Of a DNA stretch of 64,000 nt, positions 1-12,600 are shown piece after piece. The notes beneath the pieces are model-generated. The model saw only the letters and a program-made list of their open reading frames with translations. It ran no database searches and was not told where the DNA came from. The position numbers and the translations under genes are program-made. The first letter of the stretch is position 1; each line of letters opens with the position of its first letter. Source of the stretch: Manis javanica (Eukaryota > Chordata > Mammalia > Pholidota > Manidae); assembly GCF_040802235.1 (NCBI RefSeq), contig NC_133166.1, positions 7,626,001 to 7,690,000 on the forward strand, given 5' to 3'.

Positions 1-60
1 CCTCTGGCCAGGGGAACAAAAGAAAGCAGAGAGAAGACACAAACTACTAACAGAATTGAA

Positions 61-860
61 AGAAATAATTGATAATATGGTTTACATTACAATTAAAAAG
101 TTCTGCTCTTCAAAAGACACTGTCAAGAGAATGAGAAGACAAGCCAAAACTGGGTGAATATATCTGTGAAGGACATATCTGATAACACTTTTCCAAAACA
201 GACAACTCTTACAAGTTAGCAATAAGAAAAGTAACCTTACTGAAAAATGGCAAAATGCCTAGACAGACACCTCACCAAAGAAAATATAGAGATGGAAATT
301 AGATATGAAAAGATGTTCAACTGGATATCATCAGGGAATTGCAAAGTAAAATAACAGTGAGCTATCACTATCCACCTCTAAGACCAGTGAAAAGGCAAAA
401 CACTGACAACAGCAAATGCTGACAAAATTGTAGAGCAACAGGAACTCTCATATTCATCACTGGTGGGAATGCAAAGTGGTCCAGCCACAGCGGAAGACAG
501 TTTGGCAGCTTTTCTCTGGGTGCTTTACGAAACTAAGCATACCTTTCATGCATAATCCAGCAGGATGCTTGGTATTTACCCAAATGAGTTGAAAATTCAT
601 GTCCACAAAAATACCTGCACATGGATGTTTAAAGCAACTTTATTCATAATTGCCAAAACTTGATAACAACCAAGATGTCCCTCCGTAGATGAATGTATAA
701 ATAAATGGTGGTACATCAAAGCAATGGAATGAGTGTCAAGCCATCAATAGACATGGAGGGACCTGAAATGTATATTACTAAGTGAAAGAAGCTGGTATGA
801 AAAGACTTATGTTAATTAGAATGAACATAAACAGGTTAGATTTACCAGTTAGGGCAAAAA
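61..860 (+). mobile_element. Old L1 3' end fragment
   Basis: Degenerate LINE-1 ORF2 C-terminal and 3' UTR sequence. Recognisable pieces include the 'ctggtgggaatgcaaa' block near 463, the 'tttacccaaatgagttgaaa' block near 576 and the 'atagacatggagggacc' block near 748. Many indels and stops mark an ancient L1M-type copy with no coding capacity. Confidence 0.75.
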
Positions 861-2030
861 AGAAAATAAATGGTGACCTATAATTTAGAAAGAAGAGATA
901 CTAACGCAGAATGATAAAGATGTTTGAAAATAAAATAATAGGAAATAATTTTTTAATTTTTAACATATTTTTCTTAGTAATTTCTTAATCATTTCAAAGT
1001 GAAAGAAAGCTAACATTTCTGGTTTGCCCTCAGGCAAAATATTAAGTGAAAAAAATCTAGCATACTTTTGGAAGGATAATATACAATAAAAAATATTCAG
1101 TTCAATGATATATACCAAATCTAAACATGTAGAAAAGTGACAGCTTCGGGATTAGAGGGAAAAAAAATGAAAGAAAAATTGGAGAAAATTAGTATACGTA
1201 TGTTTATATTAGACAATGAACATGTATCTTAAATATGGATAAGTCAAGCACACAAAAAATTCAGCAAAGACATCAGGGAATTAAACTACTCAGTTAACAA
1301 GATTAAACATTCTAACAGACACCAAATCCAGTAGTTAATGAACACATTATTCTCAAGCCTACGTTGCTTACCTTCTAGGACCTACAAAGAACATCTAAAA
1401 TTGTGCAACATATTGTCACAATAAAAACATTTAGAAAGTTATGAATAAAAGGGAATATTTTTTATAAATTCTGAGCATGTATATGCTTAAAATGCATGTA
1501 ACAAGGGCATTGTAAATGCAGAGTTCTTAGAAGCATTCTCTTTAAACAAGAGATAAGGGCAAGGACCGTCACTATCACTGCTTCCATACAACATTGTACT
1601 CGAGGTCTTACTGGGTTCAGTTAATAAAAATGGTAGTGGGGAGAGGAGATAAGGAATCAAAACAAAATCATAGGCTTTGAAAGAAGAAAATAAAACTCTT
1701 CACATGATGATATCTGTAGGGGGTGATTATATTATAGAAAAAAAACCCTATATACCAACAAAATAGACAACTCTTAAAAGTTGGAAAAAATAGAAAAGAG
1801 ACAGGAAAGTGTCTTCAAGATGAAAAGATTTTTTGCAGCCTACAAAACCCTGAATATCCTGGCCACTACTTACCTCATTCCACTTCTGTTTCTCCTCCCT
1901 CCAGATTCAAGGGCTTTTTTCGGTCCCTTGAACTTATCACACACTCTTTCCCACCTCCCTCCACTCAGCACATCCTAACTGACTTCAAGGCTGTCTTCAA
2001 AGGCCACTGCTTACACCAGTCTAAGAGGTC
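861..2030. other. AT-rich intergenic sequence, nothing coding recognised
   Basis: No exon-like reading frame with splice sites and no clear repeat. The 65-codon open frame at 1781-1978 has no recognisable domain and is probably chance. Confidence 0.5.
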
Positions 2031-2230
2031 ACTTCATTATGTATTCCTTTAGTCCTCCCTTGTCTTTTACCTTCACAGCACTAACCCAAATTGTAACTAA
2101 ACCTCTAGCTGTTTGTTGAATACCTTGCTCCCTGACTGTAGCCTTCATGAGCATAGGAATGACGTCTGTCTTGAGCAAGCTGCTTCTCCGTACCCAGCAC
2201 AAAGTATTAATGAATAAGCAATGAGATAAA
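2031..2230. repeat. L2-like LINE fragment
   Basis: The stretch about tissue 'ccttcatgagcataggaatgacgtctg...cccagcacaaagtattaatgaataa' has the word order of the conserved L2 3' end. It is diverged, so the family call is tentative. Confidence 0.45.
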
Positions 2231-2551
2231 ACAAGAATACTTTCAGACGTATTCACAGTATTGAAAACAATTTTTACATATGGAAGGGCAGAATGTCTCA
2301 AATCATGCTAACAGTAGTTTCAAGTCAAAATATCATTCTCTTGTAGATATGAATTTATATTCATCATCTAGAGTAATTCAAGGAATCCTATATAAATCTT
2401 GTTTATATAGGTTTATATAATACCATATAAAACAAATAGCATATTGTTCTCATTCTTAGCTTTGCATTTATGCATGACTTCTACTAATTGCCCATTCTTT
2501 CCAGTTATTGCTAATTAAAAGTAGCATTATTAGTTCATGTTAAGATTCCCT

Positions 2552-2762
2552 AGTTGAGGATTTTTCAACGTCAGAACTGTTAACATTTGGGACAGGATAA
2601 TTCCTTCTCACGGGGGCTGTCCTGGGTCTTGAAGGATGTTTAGTGAAATCTGTAGTCTCTACCTACTAAATGGCAGCAGTGACAACCAAAAGTGTTTCCA
2701 GCCATGAACAGATGTACCCTGGAAGGGAAAATCAGCCCCAGCTGAAACCACTCCACTAGTTA
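2552..2762 (-). mobile_element. MER20: MER20 (hAT-Charlie MITE)
   Basis: About 210 bp, close to the usual ~219 bp MER20 length. Diagnostic words appear in reverse orientation: 'ctgttaacatttgggacagga', 'gggggctgtcctgggtcttg', 'tagtctctacctactaaatgg', 'gtgacaaccaaaagtgtttcc'. MER20 is a nonautonomous, eutherian-specific element; some copies carry binding sites used in endometrial regulation. No transposase is encoded. Confidence 0.85.
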
Positions 2763-3865
2763 CAAGAAAAAAATTAATATGAGACATTGATGAGATCCTT
2801 AAAATAGTTTTTTATTTTATGCTAACTTGTTCTTAAAATCTTAAAATCTAGACCATATAAGGCAGTAACACATAAGACAGAAAACTTGCTGATAAAAATA
2901 AAAACATACCAGTGAATAACTAATATGATGAGAGAAAAATCCAAATTAATTATTGTCCAACTACCATTTTCTAGAAAGGACAGTTTTTGATATATACAAA
3001 ATTACAGGTAAGTGTTTAAAGAGAGAACATTACAGAGAAATAACGGTTTCCACAATCAGTTCTTAGTTGGCCTTTGAAGAATGATGTTAAGACAAGTTAT
3101 TGACAAAGATGTCTGATTAGTGCCAACTTTTACTGAGACAATGTTTCTTTCACTCCAGAGAAGAAAATTCCCGACCCCTCTAGCTTTCGAGAGACTAGTT
3201 GATCTTCTAAGCACAAGGCTACAAAAAATCACATGACTTTTTCTTGATCATCCTTTTTTGATTCTTGCAGACTGTTTCCTTTCTGTAAATGTGATTTTTC
3301 TTCTAAACAGAATTAGGCTAATGGATGTTAGCTGTGGGTGTTTCCCAGATATCTTTGGAAATGGACTGTAGGTGAAGGGAGAGACTCACAAAAAAAGAAT
3401 TCCAAGGGCTGGGGATAAAGAAACACAGACGGAATGAATGCTCTTCTTCCGAAGATTGGATTATAGGAAACAATTGCTACTGATCTCCTTTCCACAATGT
3501 AATTACATGCCCTTCTTCTTCCTGCTTCCTCTAGACTTTCTGCCTATCTTTTCACCAAGATATATCCTTTTATTTTCTCAAGTGAGAATGAATTTGAAGC
3601 TCCCCCTTTAAGACAAACGCATGCTTGTAGACTTCAGAGCACCCCGAAAGTTTGAAAGATTTAGAAGTCTCGAAGACCAATATGTATTAGGTGGCTGGAA
3701 GTTAAATCTTATAAAACCATAGAAATTTAAGATACAAAACTATTGAAAATATTCTATTCAAATATATAATTAAAAAATCAGATGTATGAGGAAATTTGAC
3801 CCAAATACACATATATCAGGAGTTGACCTTAGAACAAAAATAACATTTTCTGATATAAGAGCAGT
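2763..3865. other. Intergenic, no feature recognised
   Basis: AT-rich sequence with no open frame of note and no repeat I could assign. Confidence 0.45.
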
Positions 3866-4088
3866 TTGCACTGACTTTTTTTCCCCCTTCACCTATTTTA
3901 TGCCTACTCTCCCCCATGACAACCACTAGTCTGGCCTCTGCATTTATGAGTCTCTGTTTTGTTTGTTTGTTTGTTTACTTGTTGTTGTTTAGATTCCACA
4001 TGTAAGTGAAATCATATGGTATTTGTCTTTCTCTTTCTGACTTACTTCACTAAGCATAATACCTTCTCAGTCCATCCATGTTTATATC
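3866..4088 (-). mobile_element. Antisense L1 3' UTR fragment
   Basis: The plus strand reads the reverse of the L1 block containing 'gtaagtcagaaagagaaag' and 'ccatatgatttcactta', then 'catggatgga'. A short (GTTT)n run near 3958-3976 interrupts it. Orientation is opposite to the L1 tail immediately downstream. Confidence 0.7.
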
Positions 4089-4263
4089 CTGATCTGGGTG
4101 ATGGATGCATGAAAATATACACCTGTCAAAATTCATTGAGCTGGGTGATGGATACATGAATATATACACATGTCAAAATTCATTGGCCTGTACACTAAGA
4201 TTTGTACATTTTTTAGGTACCTCAATTAAATAAATAAATAAATAAATAATAATAAATAAAATA
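4089..4263 (+). mobile_element. L1 3' terminus with internal duplication and (AAAT)n tail
   Basis: The block 'gggtgatggat(g/a)catgaa(a/t)atatacac...gtcaaaattcattg' is present twice (about 4097-4137 and 4142-4183), followed by 'cctgtacactaagatttgtac' and an AT-rich tail of AAAT units at 4224-4263. This is the typical end of an L1M copy. The head-to-head arrangement with the preceding fragment suggests two insertions or a twin-primed insertion. Confidence 0.65.
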
Positions 4264-4574
4264 AAAACAGTCCAGTTTACCTTACCTAATGATGATAATA
4301 TTCCTTAGTCACTAGCAATGAAACAAAGAAAGGTGACAGGGCAGTCATTCTCACTAGGTTTTAGTATGATTAGCTATGATTATAAAGATAAACTATATAA
4401 TGCTGGTAAAATAGAGGTCACGTGGTAAACACTCAACTTATGCAATTATTATCATTATTTGCCTTACTTTGCCACACACAATTTTCTTTTTTCAATCATA
4501 CTTGTTTCCAACATACTAGTTTCAAATATACTAGTTTCCTTCATGGTCTCATTTCTCTTAAAATTTCCTGTAAA

Positions 4575-5040
4575 TTGTACCTTTCCTGGTATAGAGAGAA
4601 CATACCTCAACATACTAAAGGCAATATATGACGAACCCACAGATAACATCATACTCAATGGTGAAAAGCTGAAAGCTTTTCCTCCAAGATCAGGAACAAG
4701 ACAAGGATGCTCACTCCCACCACTTTTACTCAACATAGTACTGGAAGTCTTAGCTGTGGCAGTCAGACAAGATAAAGAGATAAAAGGCATTCAATTTGGT
4801 AAGGAAGAAGTGAAAATGTCACTATTTGCAGATGACATGATCCTACATGCAGAAAAACCTAAAGACTCCTCCAAAAAAACTATTGGAACTAATAATTGGA
4901 TTCAGCAAAATTGCAGGATATGAAGTGAATACACAAAAATCTGTTGCATTTCTATATACAAATGATGAAACAGCAGAAAGAAAATTCAGGATTCCATTTA
5001 CAACTGCAACAAAAAGAATAAAATACCTAGCTATTTAGAA
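4575..5040 (+). pseudogene. L1 ORF2 reverse-transcriptase fragment, frameshifted
   Basis: Translation gives the core L1 reverse-transcriptase palm: a '[20 protein letters not shown]' stretch and the catalytic 'FADDM' motif at about 4825-4839. The frame then shifts within a deletion near 4870-4880, and the continuation '[11 protein letters not shown]' follows in another frame. The endonuclease, the rest of ORF2 and the 3' UTR are absent. It is a dead internal fragment, separate from the L1 tail just upstream. Confidence 0.85.
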
Positions 5041-5248
5041 AAGTTTACTGTGACCTATATCTTACTTTCAGACACAGCACAAATTTGCTTCTCAAGTGAT
5101 AGGACAGTTTCTACAGATACATCTATCTGTGGAAATATTAATTCTCTATCATCTCTACTACTCTTTCGAATGCAAATATGTCTTGTATTCCTGAGTAATC
5201 TTATTTTAAAAACAGCATGGAAGTATGAACTTACATATAGGTTTAAAT

Positions 5249-5386
5249 TCAGACAATGGTTCTCAAACTTGACTACATATTGCAATCACCTGGCTAGAGT
5301 TTAAATATTTGGGTATTGCTCAGATAGCAGCATTTTTTAAAGTTGCCCAGGTGATTTCAACATAGTCAAGTTGGAAAATTATTGAT
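5249..5386. mobile_element. MER5A-like hAT-Charlie MITE, copy 1
   Basis: Starts with 'caatggttctcaaacttga' and ends with the near-complementary 'catagtcaagttggaaaatt', with 'gcaatcacctggc' and 'gcccaggtgatttcaa' as internal inverted arms. This is the palindromic layout of MER5-type MITEs. Confidence 0.7.
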
Positions 5387-5389
5387 TTA

Positions 5390-5577
5390 GAGTAGCAGTT
5401 CTTAAACTTGACGACATACTCTCATCATCTAGGGAGTTTTTGAAAATCCCCAGTTGTAGGCTATACAGCAGAACAACTTAACAGAAATTCTCAGAGTGAG
5501 ACACAGGTATCATTATTTCCCAGATGTCTTCAGCTGATTCTACTGCTTGGGCTGCTTTGAGAACTGCTTTCAAAATT
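5390..5577. mobile_element. MER5A-like hAT-Charlie MITE, copy 2
   Basis: Directly follows copy 1. It begins 'gcagttcttaaacttga' and ends 'gctttgagaactgc', about 188 bp, matching the usual length and inverted ends of this MITE class. Confidence 0.6.
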
Positions 5578-7480
5578 GCCCGCACAGCCACCACCCATGT
5601 CAAAGTGGAAGATCTGAGTGATCAGATATTGGCACATATCATCTGTTCTGGTCCTTTTTGCTCAAACTTGATAGTAATCAGATTTCATTGTGCCTGAGAA
5701 TTACCTATTAGCGTCTATTAGCATAGCGTGCCCAATTCATATTTCATTCATCACACTTTGTTTTAATGAATGACAATATAACTTTAAGGCACTAGGAACA
5801 ACAGCCTATTTTCACAATAAACAACATTTTAGACCTTCACCTCCTGAAAAAGTCTGAATTCACTAATCTGAAATGATAATAAACTTAGAATGATGAAGAG
5901 CTAAGTGATAAACATTGGGCAATTATGTGGATATTTAAACTCACTGAAATATATTAATTCTAACACCAATTTATATGACTAAGCCTTTCTCTTTAAAATC
6001 AAGTGGGTGATTTAATACTGCAACAAAATTTTAATACTGTAATTATCTTTTTCATGTCTGTCCTCTAAAATCTGACATGAGAAAGGGAATATTAGGGACT
6101 GACTACACCTATCTCAGATGTAATTCATGTCAAGCACAACATAGGTATTTCACAAATGGTTACTCTCTCTCTGAAAAATATAAACTAACGTTAAGTTGCT
6201 CTGCTGTGCAAATAATTGGAAAGCAGTGATAATGGTTTGGAATAAATGCATGAGAGCACGAATGGAAGGAACTTCATGAACTCCATTTGATGAGGTAGGA
6301 TGCAAAGCCATCTACTGAGAAAAAAGGGAGAAGATGAACTGGGGTTATTGCTGACAGCAGTAAACATAGATCAGACAGTGAGAGAAATGCCTGGAAAATC
6401 AAAGTAAATACGATACAACTTTTTAATATTGGCTGTACAGATTTATTGCATTTGGTCCTAGAAAAAACTTTCCTTAAATTAGATAATCAGATGAGGTCTG
6501 ACCCTCACTAACATCATTGTAATTGTTGCTGAACACGATGGATTCCCTTCCAGATGAGCTTTAGATGAATGAAGTCACACCAAGTCCAATTTAGGTAGAA
6601 ACAAGCACGAGGAGGAAGACCACTAGGCATGGTTCCTGAAGCATTGTGTCCCTGGAGGGCAGCCAAAAAATCTCTTAGTGGGTTTTCTGCCTTCTAAGAT
6701 TTTCAGGAACTGAGGTAAAGAGATTCACACCCCTTCCAGAGTGAAGAAAAATCCCAGCTGGTTTATTAGCTGTTCAGGGCTCCCCATGGATTGCATATTA
6801 TGGTAATCAGCCTGCAGCTCCTCCCTGGGTGGAGATTTTAGCATTTAAATGAGGAGAGATTACTTTGGGACACTCAGGTCTGGGTAGAAACTGGTTCTCT
6901 TGGAGTTTAGCTTGTTTACAGCTGTTACCCTTGGAGGAAGAGAAACTGCAGGACTGGAAGTTAACAGACAGATAGCAAAGCAGGCTGTTTTAGTCTCAAG
7001 AGAATTTCTTTGTTTTTCCCCCTTTGCATGCCTGTATTTCCCTCCTTATTTATTTCTTAACTGTTTGAAATCATTGTTCTCAGTCTGGGGTAACAGAATG
7101 TTGTTCATATCTTACACCATTTTCTCCCTGTGATGTGAATTTTGGGGAAGCAACACATTCCAAAGTTGAGAATACAGACAATGGAGACCCTTTGCTTTAA
7201 CTCCAGTCACTTAACATTTCTCATGGATCAGTTCTCAAGTGGGTATCCGATTGCGGTTTTCATATGTAAGTAGGGAGAAACAATATATATACACCACATG
7301 GTAAGTACTCGATGAACAGCAGCTTTTATTTCTAGTAGTGATACATGAAGGGACTGATAAAGTGAATTTAGGTGACCTATTCCAGACCACACAGCGAATA
7401 GCAGGCTTGGCAACCTGCAATGTCCGCCAAACTCTAGTCTTTTTCTAGTCCAAGAAACCACCTCGATTTCATGAACCAGA
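5578..7480. other. Intergenic, mostly unassigned
   Basis: No exon recognised. A more GC-balanced stretch at about 6640-6960 could be a degraded LTR, but I cannot name it. 7290-7430 may hold a MIR core (complement of the 'gtcacacagctag' type words), too diverged to insist on. Confidence 0.4.
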
Positions 7481-7502
7481 ATTGATGAATTTCTATCAAG
7501 AA

Positions 7503-7590
7503 ACAGTTGACCTTGAACAACATGGGTTTGAAGTGCACAGGACAAAATGCATTTTCTTTGATAAAAGTACAGTATGTGTTATTGTATGTA
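7503..7590. mobile_element. Tigger-like (TcMar) terminal fragment
   Basis: The words 'gttgaccttgaacaacatgg' and 'gtttgaagtgcacagg' resemble the terminal region of a mammalian Tigger-derived MITE. The rest of the element is not discernible. Confidence 0.5.
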
Positions 7591-9175
7591 AAGCAGCAGA
7601 TTTCACCAGGGATGTGGTTGGTAGAAAAGGAAACATATTGTGCGAGAATGACCTTTTTGTTACTTGCATACGCTCTCTGTCACCAACTGAGCAAACCAGC
7701 CGGAGTACATACTACAGACAAACATGGGATCTGAGAGGCACAGAGGAGCAAGGCCTGGGATGGGCAACTCAGAGGAGGGCGGCAGGAAACCTTTGCCCTT
7801 CAAAGTGTACCTCTCCCAGCCCACGTCTGATCCACCTGCAGGAAGGTATCAACTTTGGCAGGAACCAAGAGAACAGTTAATACACCCGCTGCTTGCTATC
7901 TTTACGATCATTTCCTCAACCTGCCATTTGTTTCCTACTTTTCTACTCTTTGCTGCATCTAAAAAGAACTGACCTGTTTTAAATACAGTTATGTTGTTGG
8001 GGAAGCAAGTTATATTCAGAGTTTGACTGTGTAGCAATCAGAAATCCTAACCTCTGAGTTGCTCAAGGGTGACCTGCACTCAGGAAGCATTTGTATTGAT
8101 GGGAAGACAACAGTAAATGTACAGTCAGTGTGAGAAAGGTACAATTAAACCACAAACCAATACAATACTGTATGATGCAGATAGGGGGACAGACAGTAGA
8201 GAAGAGTATGTCAACATTTTCTTCTCTCCATGCACACTTTCATCATGACCTGGGCTATGACATTAAAGTAAAATAACTAAAGAAATCATGAATGATCGCC
8301 AAGCTTGTAATACCTACAAACACACACAGTCTATCCTTTCTTGCCTCCCGGCAGAGCTCTAAGGACAGTGGAAAAATTGATGAGGCTTAAAGTCAGCTTG
8401 AGTAATCTGAAGAATTTGGGGGCATTAGCCTTCACATTCTGAGATTCCTAATTTTAGATTTACGGCCAACACCTTTTGTAGCAAGACCCATTTCAAGTAA
8501 GAGTCGTCTCAACCACCTATTCTAATATTTGGCAAGGGACCTGATGTCGCAGGCAATGTGCTAAGTGCTGAGAAGATAGCAGTGCTCCCTTCTCTACTCC
8601 TGACACTCCTATGATTGGCTGAGTAGACTGCAGTTGAGTCCAGGAGGTGGTCCCTTTACTGATTTCTTGACACTCCTATGACTGGTGAGAAGAACCAGCT
8701 CTTCTGGCTTGACAAACACAAAGGCCCCAAGTTGGTCCTCAGGGTCAGGGGAGATCTTTTCTGTCAAATCCTTTCCTTTCCCCCTGAGGGTAAATGGGTG
8801 TGGATGATGGACTAAATCAAGGGGAAGGAGAAAGCTGCAGAGGCCATGGTAAGACGACCATGTGCCCCATGATGCCCGGACCCTGAGTTCCCACATAGGG
8901 ACCATGAGCTCCAACCCCACACCCAACGCAATGGGCCAACTCCAGCCAACTCCCAGAACTGGGGGCCTAAGAAGGGGGCCAACCAAGTGCCTGGAATGTC
9001 AAGAAAACACAGGACTACATTTTGCCACGAGCAGTATTTTTATATCGGATGCCAGGAGGAGGGGATTGCATCAGAGAAGAAAAGGTTAACCCGGTAACAT
9101 GGTTGGTCCCCTGACGAGAAGGGCCCTCTCAGCCCCGGGGCTCTCAGGAGGACAGCCAGGCCCTAGGCTCAGGCC
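7591..9175. other. Intergenic, downstream of the TRIM43-like gene
   Basis: No exon recognised. The TRIM 3' UTR must begin here (minus strand, below 9176), but I see no canonical AATAAA on that strand within several hundred bases, so its end is unknown. Confidence 0.4.
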
Positions 9176-9672
9176 TCACCGAGGGCGGCCAGTGCAAAAG
9201 AAAGGCCTGACCGGGAAGTGGAAGAAATCTCCGGGGTACTTCCAAATGAAGGAGCGCTTGCCCACGTCCACAAAACTCAGAGAGCCGCTGTCGAAATCCA
9301 GGAACACGCCGACGCTGCCCAGGGGTCTCTCTGTGTACTGAGGCCGCATCGGGCCCGTGGTCCAGAGCCTGGGCCCGTCCTCCTCCCTCACACATAGCAG
9401 GAGAAAGGTGTCCTTGGCGTCGGTCAGCGGGCCTGCGGCTCTGGCCTGCGTCTCCCCACACAAGCCCACAGCCCAGTCCCCAGAGTCGTCCACCTCCACC
9501 TCCCAGTAATGTTTGCCAGAGGCCAAGCACTGGGTCCCCCATCTGGCAATGTAGTTAGACGTTGCAGGAGCCAGACACACAGAGACGGAGTCCTGGAGAA
9601 ACTTCACACTTCTCACTTCCTCCAACAGCCTGATGTGGTGATTGGTTATTGCGTTATCAAAGGAAATTTCCA
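9176..9672 (-). CDS. TRIM43: TRIM43-like coding exon 6 (B30.2/SPRY)
   Basis: Acceptor 'cttctctccacag' precedes 9672. The exon encodes residues 288-452; the first codon is split with exon 5 (Val). Visible SPRY landmarks are '[19 protein letters not shown]' at the start, '[19 protein letters not shown]' in the middle and '[13 protein letters not shown]' then '[10 protein letters not shown]' at the end. TGA at 9178-9176. Confidence 0.95.
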
Positions 9673-12600
9673 CTGTGGAGAGAAGAGAAGATTCCTCTCA
9701 AAGCAACGTTAAAAATTACATTGTCTGTGGCAGAAGAGGCCCTGTCAACAGTGTACCTAAGAGGATGGGGTGATGGGGGACCAGTCCAAGGTGAGAAGGG
9801 CAGGTGTGACTGGGAAAGGTTGGGCTTGGGTGGTACCTGCATTATCTGCTCAACGACCAAAGGCCTCATTACAGTGGAAAAGACTTCCTCAACGTGCAGA
9901 GACTGTAGAGGACAGGGAGGCCTGTCTACTGGTTGATTACATTGCAGGACATCTGAAAACCAGACATTGTCTTCAAGTCCATTGCAAAAAACTTACCTCC
10001 ACCACCCCTTCTTAGAGAAAGAGTCACATCTGAGACTGAATAAAGGGGATCACTTTACTGGGATATTATACCACAGTGCAGTGAAGGGAGCAATTGGCAC
10101 AGGGGAAGAATATCTAAAGACACATTCTCATAAGCGGTTTCCTACTAAGAATTTTTTACCCTTCATGTCTGGTTAAACCTGAGGCCTAGTCTTTCTCTAT
10201 CTACACAATTGACCTTCCAGGTGTAGGTCAGTCCTGGAGCTCTTTGTGGACCCCCTCAAGACCCAGTTTGCTTTATCCTCATCCACAGAGGATTGCTTCC
10301 TGCACTGAGTTTATCTCAGATGTATTTTTTCTTATTATATAATAATGGAGACTCACAGTGTACATTTCACTGCAAGACAATGTTAAAGCCAAAGTATTTA
10401 GAAAATCTAACTGGCTGTGATTAGTGGAAATTTAATATAACTTGAATTAATATCCAGTTTTCTAGCACTCAGTGAATCAACAACTGACATTGTAGATGAT
10501 GATGTCCCCAGGGCTCAAGGGGAACCTTCTAGGAGCATGCCCTTTGTCTCATCCTATGCATTATTCTTCAATACACCAGGGAATTGATAAGGCCTGAATC
10601 CCATCTATCCTGACACCAGCTTCCCCTTTTCCAAGGACAGTGGGAACATGTGACTTACTCAAGGTGACCACATATGCCTATTGGCAGGCTATTCTTCTGG
10701 ACAAAATGAAAGATTAGGAAAGAGGGCAAAAGGCTGCATACGGAATACCGGTATCTAAAGACCTGGCCCGATGGCCCATCCATGGGGCAAACTCACCTCG
10801 GAAGTGGTTAAGCCTGTCCATCAGTCCAGTGACGGGGCGTGCTCTGAGTTCTGGTCTCAGACGCCGAGGTATGTGCCCCTGTATTGCTTGCTCACTCCTG
10901 CAAGGAAGAAGATGAAAGTCATCACTCTGGTGCCCAGGACTTCTTGCACACAGGGCTGAGGAAGACTCATGCTCTTTCCACTATACATTCTTCCACAAAA
11001 TCCATTCCCCACAATTTGGGGAAGAGGACTGAACCATTCTTAGGGCATCTCCTGCTTTCTCCTGCGCCTCTGCCCACCCCCGACTCTCACAGGTACTTGC
11101 CTCTTTCTCTCACCTGACCCTGGGGAACCTAGTCCCTGAAACTTTCTGTGTTCCTAATTTTGAAATCTAAAAATCAAATACAGTGGGTTCTTCCAGAAAC
11201 TTCTGTGTTGAGTTGACATCACATACCTTCCTCATATACAAGTGGGTGGGGGAGGCTAACCTGTGATTCAGGGGAACAGGAAACCATTCAGCAGAACCTA
11301 CACCAACATATGCACACATAGCCACTGAGTGACACCTAAGATGTCTGTCTTCACTCTGATAGAAGGGCCCGGCGGATAGCACCAAAAACCAAACTTACCA
11401 TTTCAACATGTCCCCCAGTTCCTATCGAGAAAAAAAGAGTAGGTCAGACTTCCGCAGAAATGAGGCACTCTGCCCACCAGGATGGGCTCCGGGAGAGTTC
11501 AGACAAGTCCTAATTACCACCAGCAGCCCAACTATGCTGCAAGTTCATTTTCCTTTCCCTCCCTGAAGATAATCAGGGGGAAACATATTCATGGATTCTA
11601 AGTTATCGAGGACTTAAGAACCCAGATGGTGGGAGAAGGAGAGAGGACAAGACGAGGGCAGTGACTGCATGGCTGCCCCCTCAGCTGCCTGCAAAGTACT
11701 CATTGCCTGGGGCTTGTCTGCAGGGGGAAAAATTTGCCCCAAAGGAGGGCAGTCCAAAGCTGGGACATCCCAACTCAAGGAGGAAATGGATGCGTTTTCC
11801 CCCACATGTCTTCTCATCCCCCAGTTGGAGACCAAAATCAGATGTCTCGGAAGAAGTCATTCCTTTCTGGTTTTTACCAAAGCAAACTACAAAGGGCGAA
11901 TTCTGAGAAGGGACCATTCCCCAGGGAATCTGTACATTTTTTTCCCACTGGGAGAGCCCTCCACCACAGATGCAGGAGATGGAGAAATACATCTTGGGGA
12001 GCAAATAGTACAAGGCAAGGGAGTGGGCTGCAGAAGGCAGAAAGCATTCTGGGGCAGGAGCTCAGGTCTTACCAGGAGCAGCTCCACATCTGGTTTCTGG
12101 CACATCTTTCTCAGCTCCCTGTACACCATCCTTAGGTGCCTCTTCCTGTCAAGATTTTGGCATCGAATTTTCTCCAGTTGTGCAAATCCCTTTTGGCCTT
12201 CCTCTTTCAGAAGCTCTAAGTGTTGGTGTTCTTCCTCCAGGAGAATCGGGTGCAGTGGCCGGTAAACAGCCCTGGTCATGTCTTTGTGATGAGTCACATA
12301 CATCTGGGGGGCACAGGATTCCTAGGTCACATTCAGGCCGACAGGCCTCCTACGCAGCATGCAGTTTGCTTTATCTGCCTTCTCTCCCAGGAAGCTCCTT
12401 GCATCCTCAACTCATGCCACCCACTTCTCAGAATCCAGATCCATTCTCCTCCCTTTCATCCATATTCCGTTCTTTTTTAAAAACTGTGCCTAGAGCCAGA
12501 CCCAGCGTTCCCTCAAGCCACTTCCATCCACCTCGCAAGCTCCTGAAATGCCCAGAGAAGAGCTTTGCATGGCCTATACTCATCAATCACCCAGTGAGCA

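Noticed and set aside
3241-3500. tRNA or snRNA gene
   Set aside because: No A/B box pair, cloverleaf or snRNA core could be found here or elsewhere in the window.
11669-12265. 198-codon plus-strand open frame
   Set aside because: It is the antisense shadow of TRIM exon 3; no domain.
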